The notes: a model not told the origin generated them from the sequence alone. A stretch of 64,000 nucleotides of DNA from Christensenella sp. UBA7703 (GCA_002482505.1 DLGD01000028.1:1-64000); one strand, 5' to 3'. Counted from the stretch's first letter, positions 53,595 through 62,951 are shown. Numbers and translations are program-made.

Positions 53595-54428
53595 TTACAC
53601 CCGCCATGTGATCCATTGCGTGTTGAGTAGCGTTTCGTCCGCGACCATGCCGCCTTCTGCGACGGATGCAAAATACGCGGTGAGTTTCGGGCGGGATTCC
53701 TCCGGTGTGATGCCAAAGATCGTAAAATATCGCTCGTTGCGCGCGATGGTCTCCTCCAGCGGCAGCGCATAGGTAAACTTGCGCGAAAACGACTGCACCT
53801 CCGGTTGCTTGCCTGCCAGATACAGCGCTTCAAAATACCAGAGCGCTTCGGTCGTCATGCCGCCGGTCGGGTGGACATCCAGTAGCGCCATCAGCCGCTT
53901 TCGGTGCAGGTCGTAGGAGCCACGCGTCACCGCAATGATGCCGCAGGCGTGCTTAGCAAGCGATTCCATGCGCAATAGCTCCGCGTAGTTGCAGATTGCG
54001 GGGCACATGGAGCTAAACACAAAATCATACTGCTCTTCGGGTGCGAACGTCTCCCACATCTGCTGCTCGAACCACATGTTCTGTAACCCGAGTTGCCGCG
54101 CCTGCGTGCGGCAAACAGCGAGGGAAGTCGAATCCATTTCCAATGCGGTGACACTTGCGCCGCGGGACGCAAACGCATGCGCAAAAGCGCCCGTGCCGGA
54201 GCCGATGTCCAGAACCGAGCTGCCCGCGCTGAGATATCCGCGGGAAACGAGTCCGTCTGCTACCGCAGCCGCATGCGGGTCGATGGATGCCTGCGCCTCA
54301 TCTCGACCATCCGCAAGAAAGGCGTAGTAGGGAATCCAGCGCGCGTTTCGTTCGATGCGCGTTTGAATATCCCCGTGATTTCCCGCCTGCTCCCATGCGG
54401 CGGCGCAGGCTTCCAGCGTTTCAAACAT
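53595..54428 (-). CDS. Class I SAM-dependent methyltransferase
   Basis: A 277-residue methyltransferase. Motif I is V-L-D-I-G-S-G-T-G-A-F (about 74-84), then A-L-E-M-D near 97 and F-V-F-S-S-M-C-P-A near 140. The N-terminal 60 residues are helical with N-A-R-W-I-P-Y-Y. The substrate is unknown; its size and layout are like small-molecule or metalloid methyltransferases. GGGAGGA lies 5 bases before the ATG at 54428. Confidence 0.85.
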   Translation of the reverse strand: MFETLEACAAAWEQAGNHGDIQTRIERNARWIPYYAFLADGRDEAQASIDPHAAAVADGLVSRGYLSAGSSVLDIGSGTGAFAHAFASRGASVTALEMDSTSLAVCRTQARQLGLQNMWFEQQMWETFAPEEQYDFVFSSMCPAICNYAELLRMESLAKHACGIIAVTRGSYDLHRKRLMALLDVHPTGGMTTEALWYFEALYLAGKQPEVQSFSRKFTYALPLEETIARNERYFTIFGITPEESRPKLTAYFASVAEGGMVADETLLNTQWITWRV

Positions 54429-54480
54429 AGATCCTCCCATTTTGCGGCGCGATCACACTTCTGTGCCTGAAAAAGAGAAA

Positions 54481-54521
54481 AACAATTCCGCCGGATTTTG
54501 CCTCGGCGGAATTGTTGTAAT
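54481..54521 (-). terminator. Terminator of the two small membrane protein genes
   Basis: A 13-bp stem AACAATTCCGCCG / CGGCGGAATTGTT is followed on the minus strand by TTTTTCTCTTTTT. It also separates the unit from the methyltransferase gene. Confidence 0.8.
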
Positions 54522-54528
54522 AACGATG

Positions 54529-54840
54529 TTACTTCTTTTGAAACATGCCCTTGATCACGCCGCGCGGGTCTTTGATGAGCAACACGACCAGCCAGACGAT
54601 CAACCCGAGCGCGACCACGGAGAGCCCCAAGAACAGGTCGTTGAGCATGTCGGCCGGGGCGGGGGCGAAAAACGCCGCGCCGAGATCGGCATATTCATAG
54701 ATCGCGTCCACGAACCACATGATCGCAGCGCCCCAGTAAAGGAAGCACAGCACGCTGATCTTCATCTCGTCCTGCGGGGCTTTTCGATACCAAAGCACGG
54801 TGCAGAGTATCGCGGCAAAGAGCGTAATCAATAGCGTCAT
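54529..54840 (-). CDS. Small membrane protein of unknown function
   Basis: A 103-residue protein with three predicted helices (about 3-18, 30-46, 67-88) and a Lys-rich C-terminus. It contains L-Y-W-G-A-A-I-M-W-F-V-D-A-I. I know no family for it. It follows the 54853 gene by 12 bases, so the two are probably made together. Confidence 0.7.
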   Translation of the reverse strand: MTLLITLFAAILCTVLWYRKAPQDEMKISVLCFLYWGAAIMWFVDAIYEYADLGAAFFAPAPADMLNDLFLGLSVVALGLIVWLVVLLIKDPRGVIKGMFQKK

Positions 54841-54852
54841 TCTGCCGCCCTC

Positions 54853-55266
54853 TTATTTTGCGGCGAGAATGGGCTGAAGCGCTTTTTTCTCCATCGAGGA
54901 GGAAACGAGAACCATCGCACCCCAAACCGCTGTGACAAGAACCGCCATGGTCACGCCGACGGTGGACATCTCGTGCAGCATGGCTGCCGTGTCCGCGGGG
55001 TTGCCCGCCGCCGTCAGGAATGGGAACCACGGCGTCACTTCGCCATGCCAAACATGCTCAAATGCGAGCAGGAAAGAACCGCCCCAAAGCAGATTGGAAA
55101 GCCAGCGCAGTTTGCGCGAAAACGGAATTTTCTCCGCTTTGTGTTCGCTTTGTGCTTCGGTTTCGCGCTTAAACTGCGGGAGCAGCTTATTTTCGTGTGC
55201 GATCACAACCTGCGTTGCAACGGTGACGATGACCGCCTCGGCAGCGGAAACAAGAAAACATGCCAT
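54853..55266 (-). CDS. Small membrane protein of unknown function
   Basis: A 137-residue protein with an N-terminal helix (about 2-25), a charged central part (K-R-E-T-E-A-Q-S-E-H-K) and two further helices (about 55-72 and 100-122). Its conserved-looking W-G-G-S-F-L-L-A-F-E-H-V-W-H-G-E carries two His. GGAGGG lies about 8 bases before the ATG. It is the first of two small membrane genes and resembles proteins seen beside redox clusters, but no function can be assigned. Confidence 0.7.
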   Translation of the reverse strand: MACFLVSAAEAVIVTVATQVVIAHENKLLPQFKRETEAQSEHKAEKIPFSRKLRWLSNLLWGGSFLLAFEHVWHGEVTPWFPFLTAAGNPADTAAMLHEMSTVGVTMAVLVTAVWGAMVLVSSSMEKKALQPILAAK

Positions 55267-55322
55267 GATGATACCCTCCAGAATGAATCAGATTATCGTT
55301 TCTTCTATAGAAAAGAAAGTAA

Positions 55323-55354
55323 GGCGTGTGGCTTCCCGGAAAAAAGCCGCACGC
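55323..55354. repeat. Hairpin in the leader upstream of the 54853 gene
   Basis: A 12-bp stem GGCGTGTGGCTT / AAGCCGCACGCC (one wobble). On the minus strand it is followed by a T-rich TTACTTTCTTTTC, so it may be a leader attenuator. The next 200 bases to 55600 are A+T-rich and hold nothing recognised. Confidence 0.45.
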
Positions 55355-55601
55355 CCTTTGTCTCTTCGAACTTTTGGATCAAAAATGACGAAAATTGCCG
55401 GGGAAACTGCGCGGGCTGCTTCCTGTGAAACAACTGAAATAAGCCTAACGCAATGCACGGATGATGTCAATAGACGACAGGCGTTGATTTGTGTGAAAAG
55501 GTATAGAGGATGTGTTTCAGCACAATAAACATATTTTGCACATGCAGCATGCGGACGGAAACAACAGGCGATTGCCAGCTTACAATAATCTGTTTTATTG
55601 C

Positions 55602-55630
55602 TTGACTTCGAAAATGTATCATGGTATATT
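55602..55630 (+). promoter_or_regulatory. Promoter of the sugar ABC transporter/RLP unit
   Basis: TTGACT (55602-55607), a 17-base spacer and TATATT (55625-55630). The predicted leader is about 330 bases, unusually long and A+T-rich, with no uORF or riboswitch that I can identify. GGTATATTGTATCC overlapping the -10 is an imperfect palindrome and a possible operator. Confidence 0.65.
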
Positions 55631-55968
55631 GTATCCAATCTGAGAAACGAACAAAAATTCCTGCTGCAAAATGGGCAAACGAATGTGAAGAGCAGACCGC
55701 AAATCCGCACAGAACAACAGCCACAAACGATTACTCTCCCGCCTGAGATCAAGATACACTAACAGTGCTGCCGCTATTCAAAAGGGCAGGTAAACAACTC
55801 TCATACGAACTGAATGATCGAAAAAAGTCATTGGTCGACAATTTGAAAACAACACACGGCATAAACAGAAAAAACGAAAGAAAAAGTAAATAGAAGAAAT
55901 CCCTCCGTATGGAACTCTGCTGAAATGGTTCAGCTATCTATATCCCCAAATTAAAAGGAGGCAACAAG

Positions 55969-57132
55969 ATGAAGAAGGCTCTATCCATTCTGCTCGTGCT
56001 GATCATGGCTTTTAGCGCCGTGGCCTGCACCGCAGCCGCACCCGTGGCTCCCGCTGCGGAAGCAACCACCGCACCCGAAGCGGCAGCCACCGAAGCCGCA
56101 CCGGAAGCAACCGAAGCGCCCGCGAAGGCTGACTTCTCCCAGAACCAGAACGTGGCCCGCGCATCCGAAGCCGCAAAGACCACCATTGAACTGCCCGTGA
56201 CCGGCATCGGCTCGACCATCACGACGGACGTGAAGGCCAAGGGCGACTACACGATCTGCGTGATGACGAAGAACTCCACAAACCCGTATATGAACGGTAT
56301 GTGGAAGGGCGCGGAAAAAGCGGCAACCGACCTCGGTATCAAGGTTGTTACGCTGGCTCCGGCACAGCAGGATTCCATCGAAGAGCAGATTGCGATCATG
56401 GAAGCCCAGATTCAGCAGGGCGTGAGCGCATTTGTCATCCATCCTTCGGACTCCAAGGGCATCATGCCCGCGGTTGACGAAGCAAATGCGGCAGGCATCC
56501 CGGTGATCTCCATCGGCACCGCGTCCGCATCTGGCTCCATGATGCGCACCGGCGTGGATTATTATGAAACCGGCGCGGTCGTTGCCAAGTATCTCTTTGA
56601 AAAGATCGGCGGCGAAGGCGGCCTGATCATCCTCGAGGGCCCTCCGGGCGCACAGAATGCGGAAGAGCGCAAAGCCGGCATCACCGACCTGCTCGCTTCT
56701 TACCCGGGCATCACGCTCATCGACTCGCAGCCCGCGAACTTCAACCGTGCGCAGGGTATGCAGGTCATGGAAAACCTGCTCCAGCGTGAAGGCGTGAAAG
56801 ACCAGCTCAAGGTCGTCATCGCCTGCAACGACGAGATGGCGCTCGGCGCAATCCAGGCGCTCAAAGCAGCGGGCATCACCAACGTGCTCGTCGGCGGGTT
56901 CGACGGCTCTGCCGATGCATCCCAGGCGATCAAGGACGGCGACCTGACGGTGACGTATAACACCGATCCATTCGGCTCCACCTACTATGCCATCACGATG
57001 CTCGTGAAATACCTTGACGACGGCGCGCTGCCGGAAGAATACTTCATTCCGTTCCCGTCCGAGCGTCACAAGCCGCTGATCGACTCCAGCAACATCGACG
57101 ACTATATCAACAACTTTGCCTGGTTTAAATAA
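55969..57132 (+). CDS. CUT2 sugar ABC transporter substrate-binding lipoprotein
   Basis: A 387-residue binding protein. The signal peptide has a lipobox-like S-A-V-A-C (Cys about 20). An Ala/Thr/Glu/Pro linker (about 21-55) follows, then a ribose/galactose-type periplasmic binding domain. That shows N-P-Y-M-N-G-M-W-K-G-A, G-I-P-V-I-S-I-G-T and A-C-N-D-E-M-A-L-G-A. It binds a monosaccharide or related polyol outside the membrane and delivers it to the two permeases. AAAGGAGG precedes the ATG. The ligand cannot be read from sequence; catabolic neighbours suggest an uncommon sugar or sugar lactone. Confidence 0.9.
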   Translation: MKKALSILLVLIMAFSAVACTAAAPVAPAAEATTAPEAAATEAAPEATEAPAKADFSQNQNVARASEAAKTTIELPVTGIGSTITTDVKAKGDYTICVMTKNSTNPYMNGMWKGAEKAATDLGIKVVTLAPAQQDSIEEQIAIMEAQIQQGVSAFVIHPSDSKGIMPAVDEANAAGIPVISIGTASASGSMMRTGVDYYETGAVVAKYLFEKIGGEGGLIILEGPPGAQNAEERKAGITDLLASYPGITLIDSQPANFNRAQGMQVMENLLQREGVKDQLKVVIACNDEMALGAIQALKAAGITNVLVGGFDGSADASQAIKDGDLTVTYNTDPFGSTYYAITMLVKYLDDGALPEEYFIPFPSERHKPLIDSSNIDDYINNFAWFK

Positions 57133-57157
57133 CCAAGCAATAAAAAACGGATTCTGT

Positions 57158-57188
57158 GCGGGACGGTGGACATCAGCCGCCGTCCCGC
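57158..57188 (+). repeat. Stable hairpin between the binding protein and ATPase genes
   Basis: A 9-bp GC-rich stem GCGGGACGG / CCGTCCCGC with a 13-base loop and no T-run. Such hairpins often protect the upstream binding-protein mRNA and lower expression of the following genes. Confidence 0.6.
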
Positions 57189-57234
57189 AAGCGACGCAGA
57201 GGACGCGTTTGCACACACTTTAGGGGGTTTTTGG

Positions 57235-58749
57235 ATGGAACAGCAACCCATTTTGACCGTTCGTGGCTTGAGCAAGTCGTTTCCCGGCGTGCGTGCGCTC
57301 GACCATGTGGACTTTGACCTGCGCGCAGGCGAAGTGCACGTGCTCGTTGGCGAAAACGGCGCGGGAAAGTCCACGCTCGCCAAATGCATCCTGGGGATGT
57401 ATCAGCCGGAGGAAGGCGAAATCGTGCTCCGCGGAGAAAAGCTCTGCTTCTCTTCGCCGAAGGATGGCATTGCCCACGGCATCGTCGCGGTGTATCAGGA
57501 ACTCACGATGGTTCCCTATCTCAACGCCGCACAGAATATCTTTCTCAACCGCGAGCCGCTGATCCGCGGCACGGGGATGATCAATCATCGAAACATGCAG
57601 CGCGATGCAAAGGCGATTCTAGCCACGCTCGGCTGTGCAGATATCGACACCAGGATTCCGGTCAAGCTGCTGGACGTAGCGCAGCAGCAGATGATCGAGA
57701 TCGCAAAAGCGCTCTCCTTCAAGCCGCAGATTATCGTGCTCGACGAGCCGACCGCTTCGCTGTCCGAACGCGAGATTGAGCCGTTTTTTCAGCAGGTGCT
57801 CAAGCTTCGGGAACAGGGCATCGGCATTATCTATGTTTCCCACCGCATGCAGGAATACCACCGCATCGGGGATCGTATCACCGTGCTGCGGGACGGAAAA
57901 TTCATCCGCACGCTGGATGTAGGCGAGCTCAACGACGAAGAGCTGGTCAATCTTATGGTCGGCAGAGATATCTCCCAGGTCTATGTGCGCACGAAGAATG
58001 CACACAGCGGAGAAGCGCTGCGCATCGAGGACCTGTGCGATAAAAAAGGCCGTGTCAACGGCTGTTCCATCACGCTCAACCGCGGCGAAATCGTCGGCAT
58101 CGCCGGCCTCGTCGGCGCGGGGCGCACGGAGATGGCGCGGTTGATCTTCGGCATCGACAAACCGGCAAGCGGAAAGATCTATCTCCACGGCAAGGATGTC
58201 ACCGGAAAGTCGCCCTCCTATGTCGTCAAAAACGGGCTCGGACTTTTGCCGGAAGATCGCAAACGCTATGGCCTTGCGCTCAAGAGTTCGATTGCGTGGA
58301 ATACCGTCGCCGTCAGCCTCAAGAGCGTGTTTCCCAGCGGAATTGTCTCCGAGCGAAAGAACAAAAAGATCGCGGAGGACTATGTCAAGCTGCTCAAAAC
58401 AAGCACGCCGGATGTCGTCCGCCCGGTTTCCCAACTCTCCGGCGGAAACCAGCAGAAGGTCGTCATCGCGAAATGGCTCAGCGCTAAGTCGGACGTGATC
58501 ATCTTCGACGAACCCACGCGCGGCATCGACGTTGGCGCAAAGATGGAGATCTATGCGCTGATGGATCGCCTCGCTTCCGAAGGCAAGGCAATCCTGATGA
58601 TCTCTTCGGAGTTACAGGAAGTAATCGGCATGTCCGATCGCATCTATATCATGAAGGACGGCACAATCACGGGCGAAGTGACGCGCAACCAGTGCTCTCA
58701 GGAAGAGATCGGCCGCGCGATGGTGCTCGGCAAGGAGGTGCTCGCATGA
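57235..58749 (+). CDS. CUT2 sugar ABC transporter ATPase (RbsA/MglA-type, two NBDs)
   Basis: A 504-residue tandem ATPase. The first domain has Walker A G-E-N-G-A-G-K-S-T (about 37-45) and I-I-V-L-D-E-P-T-A. The second has the degenerate G-L-V-G-A-G-R-T-E, then L-S-G-G-N-Q-Q-K-V and I-F-D-E-P-T-R-G-I-D. This is typical of RbsA-like proteins. TAGGGGG lies 8 bases before the ATG. It overlaps the first permease gene by 4 bases. Confidence 0.94.
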   Translation: MEQQPILTVRGLSKSFPGVRALDHVDFDLRAGEVHVLVGENGAGKSTLAKCILGMYQPEEGEIVLRGEKLCFSSPKDGIAHGIVAVYQELTMVPYLNAAQNIFLNREPLIRGTGMINHRNMQRDAKAILATLGCADIDTRIPVKLLDVAQQQMIEIAKALSFKPQIIVLDEPTASLSEREIEPFFQQVLKLREQGIGIIYVSHRMQEYHRIGDRITVLRDGKFIRTLDVGELNDEELVNLMVGRDISQVYVRTKNAHSGEALRIEDLCDKKGRVNGCSITLNRGEIVGIAGLVGAGRTEMARLIFGIDKPASGKIYLHGKDVTGKSPSYVVKNGLGLLPEDRKRYGLALKSSIAWNTVAVSLKSVFPSGIVSERKNKKIAEDYVKLLKTSTPDVVRPVSQLSGGNQQKVVIAKWLSAKSDVIIFDEPTRGIDVGAKMEIYALMDRLASEGKAILMISSELQEVIGMSDRIYIMKDGTITGEVTRNQCSQEEIGRAMVLGKEVLA

Positions 58750-59696
58750 CGGGTCAAATGCTCAAAAAGCGGGTTGCAGCTCTTCCGCCCGCCGTGTGGA
58801 TGATCGCCGTGATGCTCATCTTCTACGGCATTAACACCAAGAATTACTTCACCGCGAGCAACTTCATCTCGATCCTCGTGCAGGCGGCTCCGCTGTTTGT
58901 CGTCGCTTGCGGGCAGACGATCATCGTGCTCATGCAGGGCACAGATCTCTCGCTCGGTGCGTCGCTGAATATGATGACGGTCGTTTGGGTCGTGCTGATG
59001 CAGAAAAGCCTGCCGATCGGCGTCGCGCTCCCGCTTGCGATGGGCGCTTCGATCTTCGCGGGCTACCTCAACGGCCTCATCGTCGCCAAGATGAAGCTGC
59101 CACCGTTTATCGCAACGCTCGGCATGCAAAACATCCTCAACTCGGTCGCGCTGGTAACGTCCAACGGCTCCTCGGTCTATCACGAGCATGCGATTTATAA
59201 AATCGTCGCAAAGAGCAGTTTCCTCGGCGTACCGTACATCCTCTGGATCGCGATTGGCTGCTTTTTCCTCACGATGGTTTTGCTAAAATATACGCGCTTC
59301 GGCGCGCGCGTCATCAGCATGGGCGGCAACCCCGAATCGCTGAAGGTCGCGGGATACAGCCCGGATCTTGCGACGATTCAGGCGTTTACCTATACCGGCT
59401 TTATGACGGCGGTTGCGGGATTTATGCTCGCCTGCCGCGTGGAGAGCGGCAACCCCATCGTCGGCAACGGGTTTGAGTTCAACTCCGTTGCGGCGGTTCT
59501 CCTCGGCGGAACCAGCATGCGCGAAGGGCGCGGCGGCGTCGGCGGAACGGTGTTCGGCGTGTTGTTGATCCAGATTTTGAAAAACGGGCTGGTCATGATG
59601 AACGTTTCGTCGATCTATCAGACCGCCATCATCGGCATCGTGGTGCTCTTTGCCATCATGCTGGACGCATACATCAAACGCAGGCAGGAGGAGTAG
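58746..59696 (+). CDS. CUT2 sugar ABC transporter permease
   Basis: A 316-residue permease of the RbsC class with about eight to ten helices. It contains A-C-G-Q-T-I-I-V-L-M-Q-G-T-D-L-S-L-G and the C-terminal V-L-L-G-G-T-S-M-R-E-G-R-G-G. ATGA overlap with the ATPase gene. The system has two permeases that should form a heterodimer. Confidence 0.92.
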   Translation: MTGQMLKKRVAALPPAVWMIAVMLIFYGINTKNYFTASNFISILVQAAPLFVVACGQTIIVLMQGTDLSLGASLNMMTVVWVVLMQKSLPIGVALPLAMGASIFAGYLNGLIVAKMKLPPFIATLGMQNILNSVALVTSNGSSVYHEHAIYKIVAKSSFLGVPYILWIAIGCFFLTMVLLKYTRFGARVISMGGNPESLKVAGYSPDLATIQAFTYTGFMTAVAGFMLACRVESGNPIVGNGFEFNSVAAVLLGGTSMREGRGGVGGTVFGVLLIQILKNGLVMMNVSSIYQTAIIGIVVLFAIMLDAYIKRRQEE

Positions 59697-59705
59697 GGGG
59701 AAACT

Positions 59706-60671
59706 ATGATGAAGAAAATCGGAACCTATCTTCTGCAATCCAAGTACGCAATCAGCGTGTCTGTGCTCGTGTTTGTCGTCATCGCTTCGAGCCTGATCAC
59801 CCGCTCCTTTTTGACAGCGGATAATCTGATCACCGTGCTGCGGCAAACGAGCGTGCTGTTTATCCTGAGTTCCGGCCTGACCGCCGTGGTACTCACGGGC
59901 GGGATCGATCTTTCGATCAACAACAGTGCGGCGCTGGTTGGCTGCATCGTGGCGCAGCTTTTGCTGCTGGGTGTGTCGATTCCGGTGGTCATCCTCGCCG
60001 GAATCCTCGTCGGCATCGTCATCGGCGTGTTCAACGGTCTCTTGGTCGGCATTCTCAAGCTGCCGCCGTTTGTCGCAACCTATGGCACAAACATGGTCGT
60101 GCTTGGCATCTCCACCATCGTCATGCAAGGCAAAGTCATTTACGACCTGCCGCGCAACTTTACCCCGATCGGTGTAGGATACATCGGTATTCTGCCGATT
60201 CCGGTGATCATCGCGATCGTGCTGACCGGAATTCTCTACTTCGTGCTGCAAAAGACCACGCTCGGCAGAAACATCTATATGCTCGGCAGCAATGCCTACG
60301 CAGCCAAGTACAGCGCGGCAAGGAGTGTCCGGGATACCATCACGGCCTATGCCATCTGCGGCGTGACCGCTGCCATCGGCGGCATTGTGCTCACCGCGCG
60401 GCTCAACGCGGCGGACGCGAACATGGGCAACTCCTATGGCTTGCAGATCGTCGCCGCGGTGGTCATGGGCGGCACCTCGCTGCTCGGCGGCGAAGGCGGA
60501 ATCTTCGGCACGGTGATCGGCGCGCTGGTGCTTACGATCATCATGAACGTCATCAACGTCATCGGCGTATCGAGCTATCTGCAATCGATGGCGGTCGGCA
60601 TCGTGATTATCCTCATGGTGTGGCTGGACATCTTCACAAGAAGCAAACGCGAAAAACTTTCGCGCGCATAA
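59706..60671 (+). CDS. CUT2 sugar ABC transporter permease (second)
   Basis: A 321-residue RbsC-class permease homologous to the preceding gene, with S-S-G-L-T-A-V-V-L-T-G-G-I-D-L-S and V-M-G-G-T-S-L-L-G-G-E-G-G. It starts ATG-ATG after GAGGAGTAGGGGG, 9 bases after the first permease. It is the last transporter gene. Confidence 0.92.
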   Translation: MMKKIGTYLLQSKYAISVSVLVFVVIASSLITRSFLTADNLITVLRQTSVLFILSSGLTAVVLTGGIDLSINNSAALVGCIVAQLLLLGVSIPVVILAGILVGIVIGVFNGLLVGILKLPPFVATYGTNMVVLGISTIVMQGKVIYDLPRNFTPIGVGYIGILPIPVIIAIVLTGILYFVLQKTTLGRNIYMLGSNAYAAKYSAARSVRDTITAYAICGVTAAIGGIVLTARLNAADANMGNSYGLQIVAAVVMGGTSLLGGEGGIFGTVIGALVLTIIMNVINVIGVSSYLQSMAVGIVIILMVWLDIFTRSKREKLSRA

Positions 60672-60727
60672 TGCCGCTTTCAGGCACAAAAACGCGATAT
60701 AACACGGAAAGGTTCGGAGGTTAAACC

Positions 60728-61537
60728 ATGGCAAATTTCACAATTCGGCCCATCAACACGGGCTATGTGCCCACGTATCCCAAGCAATACCATTATCACC
60801 ACTCAGTCTATAAGTACATTCCCGGTATTTCGGACGAGAAGGAAGCCCTCCCCGTTCTGACCTTCCTCATCGAAGGAGAAGGCAAGAAAATCCTCGTCGA
60901 TACCGGTATGGCATGGACCGAACGCGCGGATAAATACCATCATCCGGGTTCCTGGCAGGGTGAAGGCGAAGCGATCTATGAACAGTTCGCCAAGCTTGGC
61001 GTGGCATGCGAAGAGGTGGACTACGTGCTCTTCACACATATGCACTGGGACCATATCTTCTATATGGACAAGTTCAAGAACGCGACGTTCATCGCGCATG
61101 AGCGCGAATATGCCTTTGCGCTGGATCCGATCCCGCTGTATTACAAGAGCTATGAGCATCCCTTCCTTGGCGTGAAGCGTCCGTTTGAGGGGATCAAGGT
61201 GGATACCTGCAAAGGCGAAACCGAAATCGTCCCCGGCGTTCGTTCGTTTGAAACGTTCGGGCATTCCCCGGGACATATGTCCATCGAGGTGGATACACTG
61301 GATGGCAAATATATCCTCGGCGGAGACTCCGCCTTCCGCATGGCGAACTTCAATGCAATCCCCGAAATCGGCTACAACGTGACCCCTCCGGGCAGATTTG
61401 CCAACATCATCGAATGCTGGAGAAGCCTTGAGATCACCAAAGAGCGCGCGGAGAGCCTGGACCACATCCTGCTCACGCACGAAACGAACCTCATGAACCG
61501 CATGGAACAAACGCCTGTGTTTGGCCTAGGCAAATAA
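60728..61537 (+). CDS. MBL-fold hydrolase, N-acyl homoserine lactonase-like
   Basis: A 269-residue metallo-beta-lactamase-fold enzyme with T-H-M-H-W-D-H (about 100-106), H-S-P-G-H (about 178-182) and a late metal His in L-T-H-E-T (about 250). This is the AHL-lactonase branch, which opens lactone rings with a two-metal site. In a sugar operon it could open a sugar lactone instead. The gene is 56 bases downstream of the permease, with AAAGGTTCGGAGG upstream. Confidence 0.88.
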   Translation: MANFTIRPINTGYVPTYPKQYHYHHSVYKYIPGISDEKEALPVLTFLIEGEGKKILVDTGMAWTERADKYHHPGSWQGEGEAIYEQFAKLGVACEEVDYVLFTHMHWDHIFYMDKFKNATFIAHEREYAFALDPIPLYYKSYEHPFLGVKRPFEGIKVDTCKGETEIVPGVRSFETFGHSPGHMSIEVDTLDGKYILGGDSAFRMANFNAIPEIGYNVTPPGRFANIIECWRSLEITKERAESLDHILLTHETNLMNRMEQTPVFGLGK

Positions 61538-61609
61538 GCGACTTCGGATCAAAGCCGATCGTTTGGCGGAATCATCAGCCTAACGATGGGGCAAACCATC
61601 ATTCTTCAT

Positions 61610-61640
61610 GAGCGGGAGCGCGGGCTCGCCTGCGCTCCCG
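61610..61640 (+). repeat. Hairpin in the leader of the Tm-1-like gene
   Basis: An 8-bp stem GGGAGCGC / GCGCTCCC with a GC-rich loop and no T-run. It lies between the MBL and Tm-1-like genes. Confidence 0.5.
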
Positions 61641-61687
61641 GCTCCTCCCTTCACAACAAACCGAATGTCTCGGCAAAGGATGCATTC

Positions 61688-62938
61688 ATGAATAGCAAAA
61701 CCACCGTCAAAAGAAGGACCGTCGCCATCATCGCCTGTGCCGACACGAAGAAGGCGGAGATGGAATTTCTCCGCGCGCTTCTGGCGCGAGAGGGATTCGG
61801 CGTGCTCACAATCGATCTTTCCACCCAAGGCGGGTATACCTATGAGGCAAACGTCACCCCGCGCGAGATCGCGATGGCGGGCGGCAGCACGATTGAACAC
61901 GTTCGCCTGTCCGGCCGTGCGGAGGCGATCTCCGTGATGGAAGCGGGCGTGGTCAAGATCGTCAGCAGCCTCTCTATCACCGGCAATATCGACGGCGCGC
62001 TGGGCATCGGGGGCTTACAAAACTCCCGCATGGCATCCGCCGCAATGCGCGCGCTGCCCGTCGGTGTGCCAAAGCTGATTCTCTCCACCGTCGCCTGCGG
62101 CAACCGCCCGTTTGAGCTGCTGGTTGGGGACAAGGACATCACCGTTATGCCGTCTGTTGCGGACATCGCGGGGCTCAACCCCCTGACGGAGACGGTTTTG
62201 ACCAACGCCGCCGCCGCTGTGATGGGCATGGTGCAATATGGCGGCAAAACGCTCTCCGCCGATCAGCCAATGATTGCGGCAAGCATGATGGGCGCGACCA
62301 ACGACGGCGTGGTCGGCGCGGTTCGCCTGCTGGAGCTGGCTGGCAAGAGCGTGGTCACGTTTCATTCCACCGGAGTTGGCGGCAGATGCCTCGAACAACT
62401 GGTTTTGGACGGTATGATGCAGGCAAGCCTTGATCTTTCGCCGCACGAGATCATCTCCCAGGATGTGTTTGGATTTGGATTTTCTGCGGGTGCGGCAAAC
62501 AGGCTTTGTGCCGCGGCAAAGAAGGGGATTTCGAGCGTGGTTGCGCCTGGAGGTATGGACTTTGTCGATGTTTCGGCAAAGGATTTCTTCGCGGGCATCC
62601 TCGGTGACCCGGCGGCACGCAAATATGTGCTCCACAACAGCGAGATTGCGCATGTCAAACTCACGCCGGAGGAAGCAGCGCGCGGCGCGGCTATTTTCGT
62701 TGAGCGGCTCAACCGCCACACGGGGAAACTGAGTGTCATTCTGCCGCTGCAAGGATTGCGGAGCGACACGCGGCAAGGGCAGAAACTCTATGATCCCGCG
62801 GTGGATCAGGCGATTTTCGACGTGATCCGCAAAGGATTGCGAACGGACATCCGCCTTGTCGAGCTGGACGCGCATTTCTTTGATGAGGCATTCAGTGTGT
62901 GCGCGTTTGAAGAGATGATGCGCCTGCTGCAAGATTAA
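61688..62938 (+). CDS. Tm-1-like ATP-binding / UPF0261 family protein
   Basis: A 416-residue protein of the Tm-1-like N-terminal domain family (UPF0261). It opens with V-A-I-I-A-C-A-D-T-K-K-A-E-M-E-F-L. It contains G-A-L-G-I-G-G-L-Q-N-S and P-K-L-I-L-S-T-V-A-C-G, then a TIM-like second half with M-M-G-A-T-N-D-G-V-V-G, H-S-T-G-V-G-G and V-A-P-G-G-M-D-F-V. No reaction is firmly established for bacterial members. Its position between a lactonase-like gene and the RLP gene points to a catabolic or substrate-activation role. An earlier ATG (61586) lies in the hairpin leader; AAAGGATG precedes 61688. Confidence 0.85.
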   Translation: MNSKTTVKRRTVAIIACADTKKAEMEFLRALLAREGFGVLTIDLSTQGGYTYEANVTPREIAMAGGSTIEHVRLSGRAEAISVMEAGVVKIVSSLSITGNIDGALGIGGLQNSRMASAAMRALPVGVPKLILSTVACGNRPFELLVGDKDITVMPSVADIAGLNPLTETVLTNAAAAVMGMVQYGGKTLSADQPMIAASMMGATNDGVVGAVRLLELAGKSVVTFHSTGVGGRCLEQLVLDGMMQASLDLSPHEIISQDVFGFGFSAGAANRLCAAAKKGISSVVAPGGMDFVDVSAKDFFAGILGDPAARKYVLHNSEIAHVKLTPEEAARGAAIFVERLNRHTGKLSVILPLQGLRSDTRQGQKLYDPAVDQAIFDVIRKGLRTDIRLVELDAHFFDEAFSVCAFEEMMRLLQD

Positions 62939-62951
62939 TTTAGATCAAAAC

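Noticed and set aside
59283..60734. A 483-codon minus-strand frame rich in Asp and His
   Set aside because: It is a mirror of the two permease genes; such D/H-rich shadows are typical of antisense frames in G+C-rich DNA.
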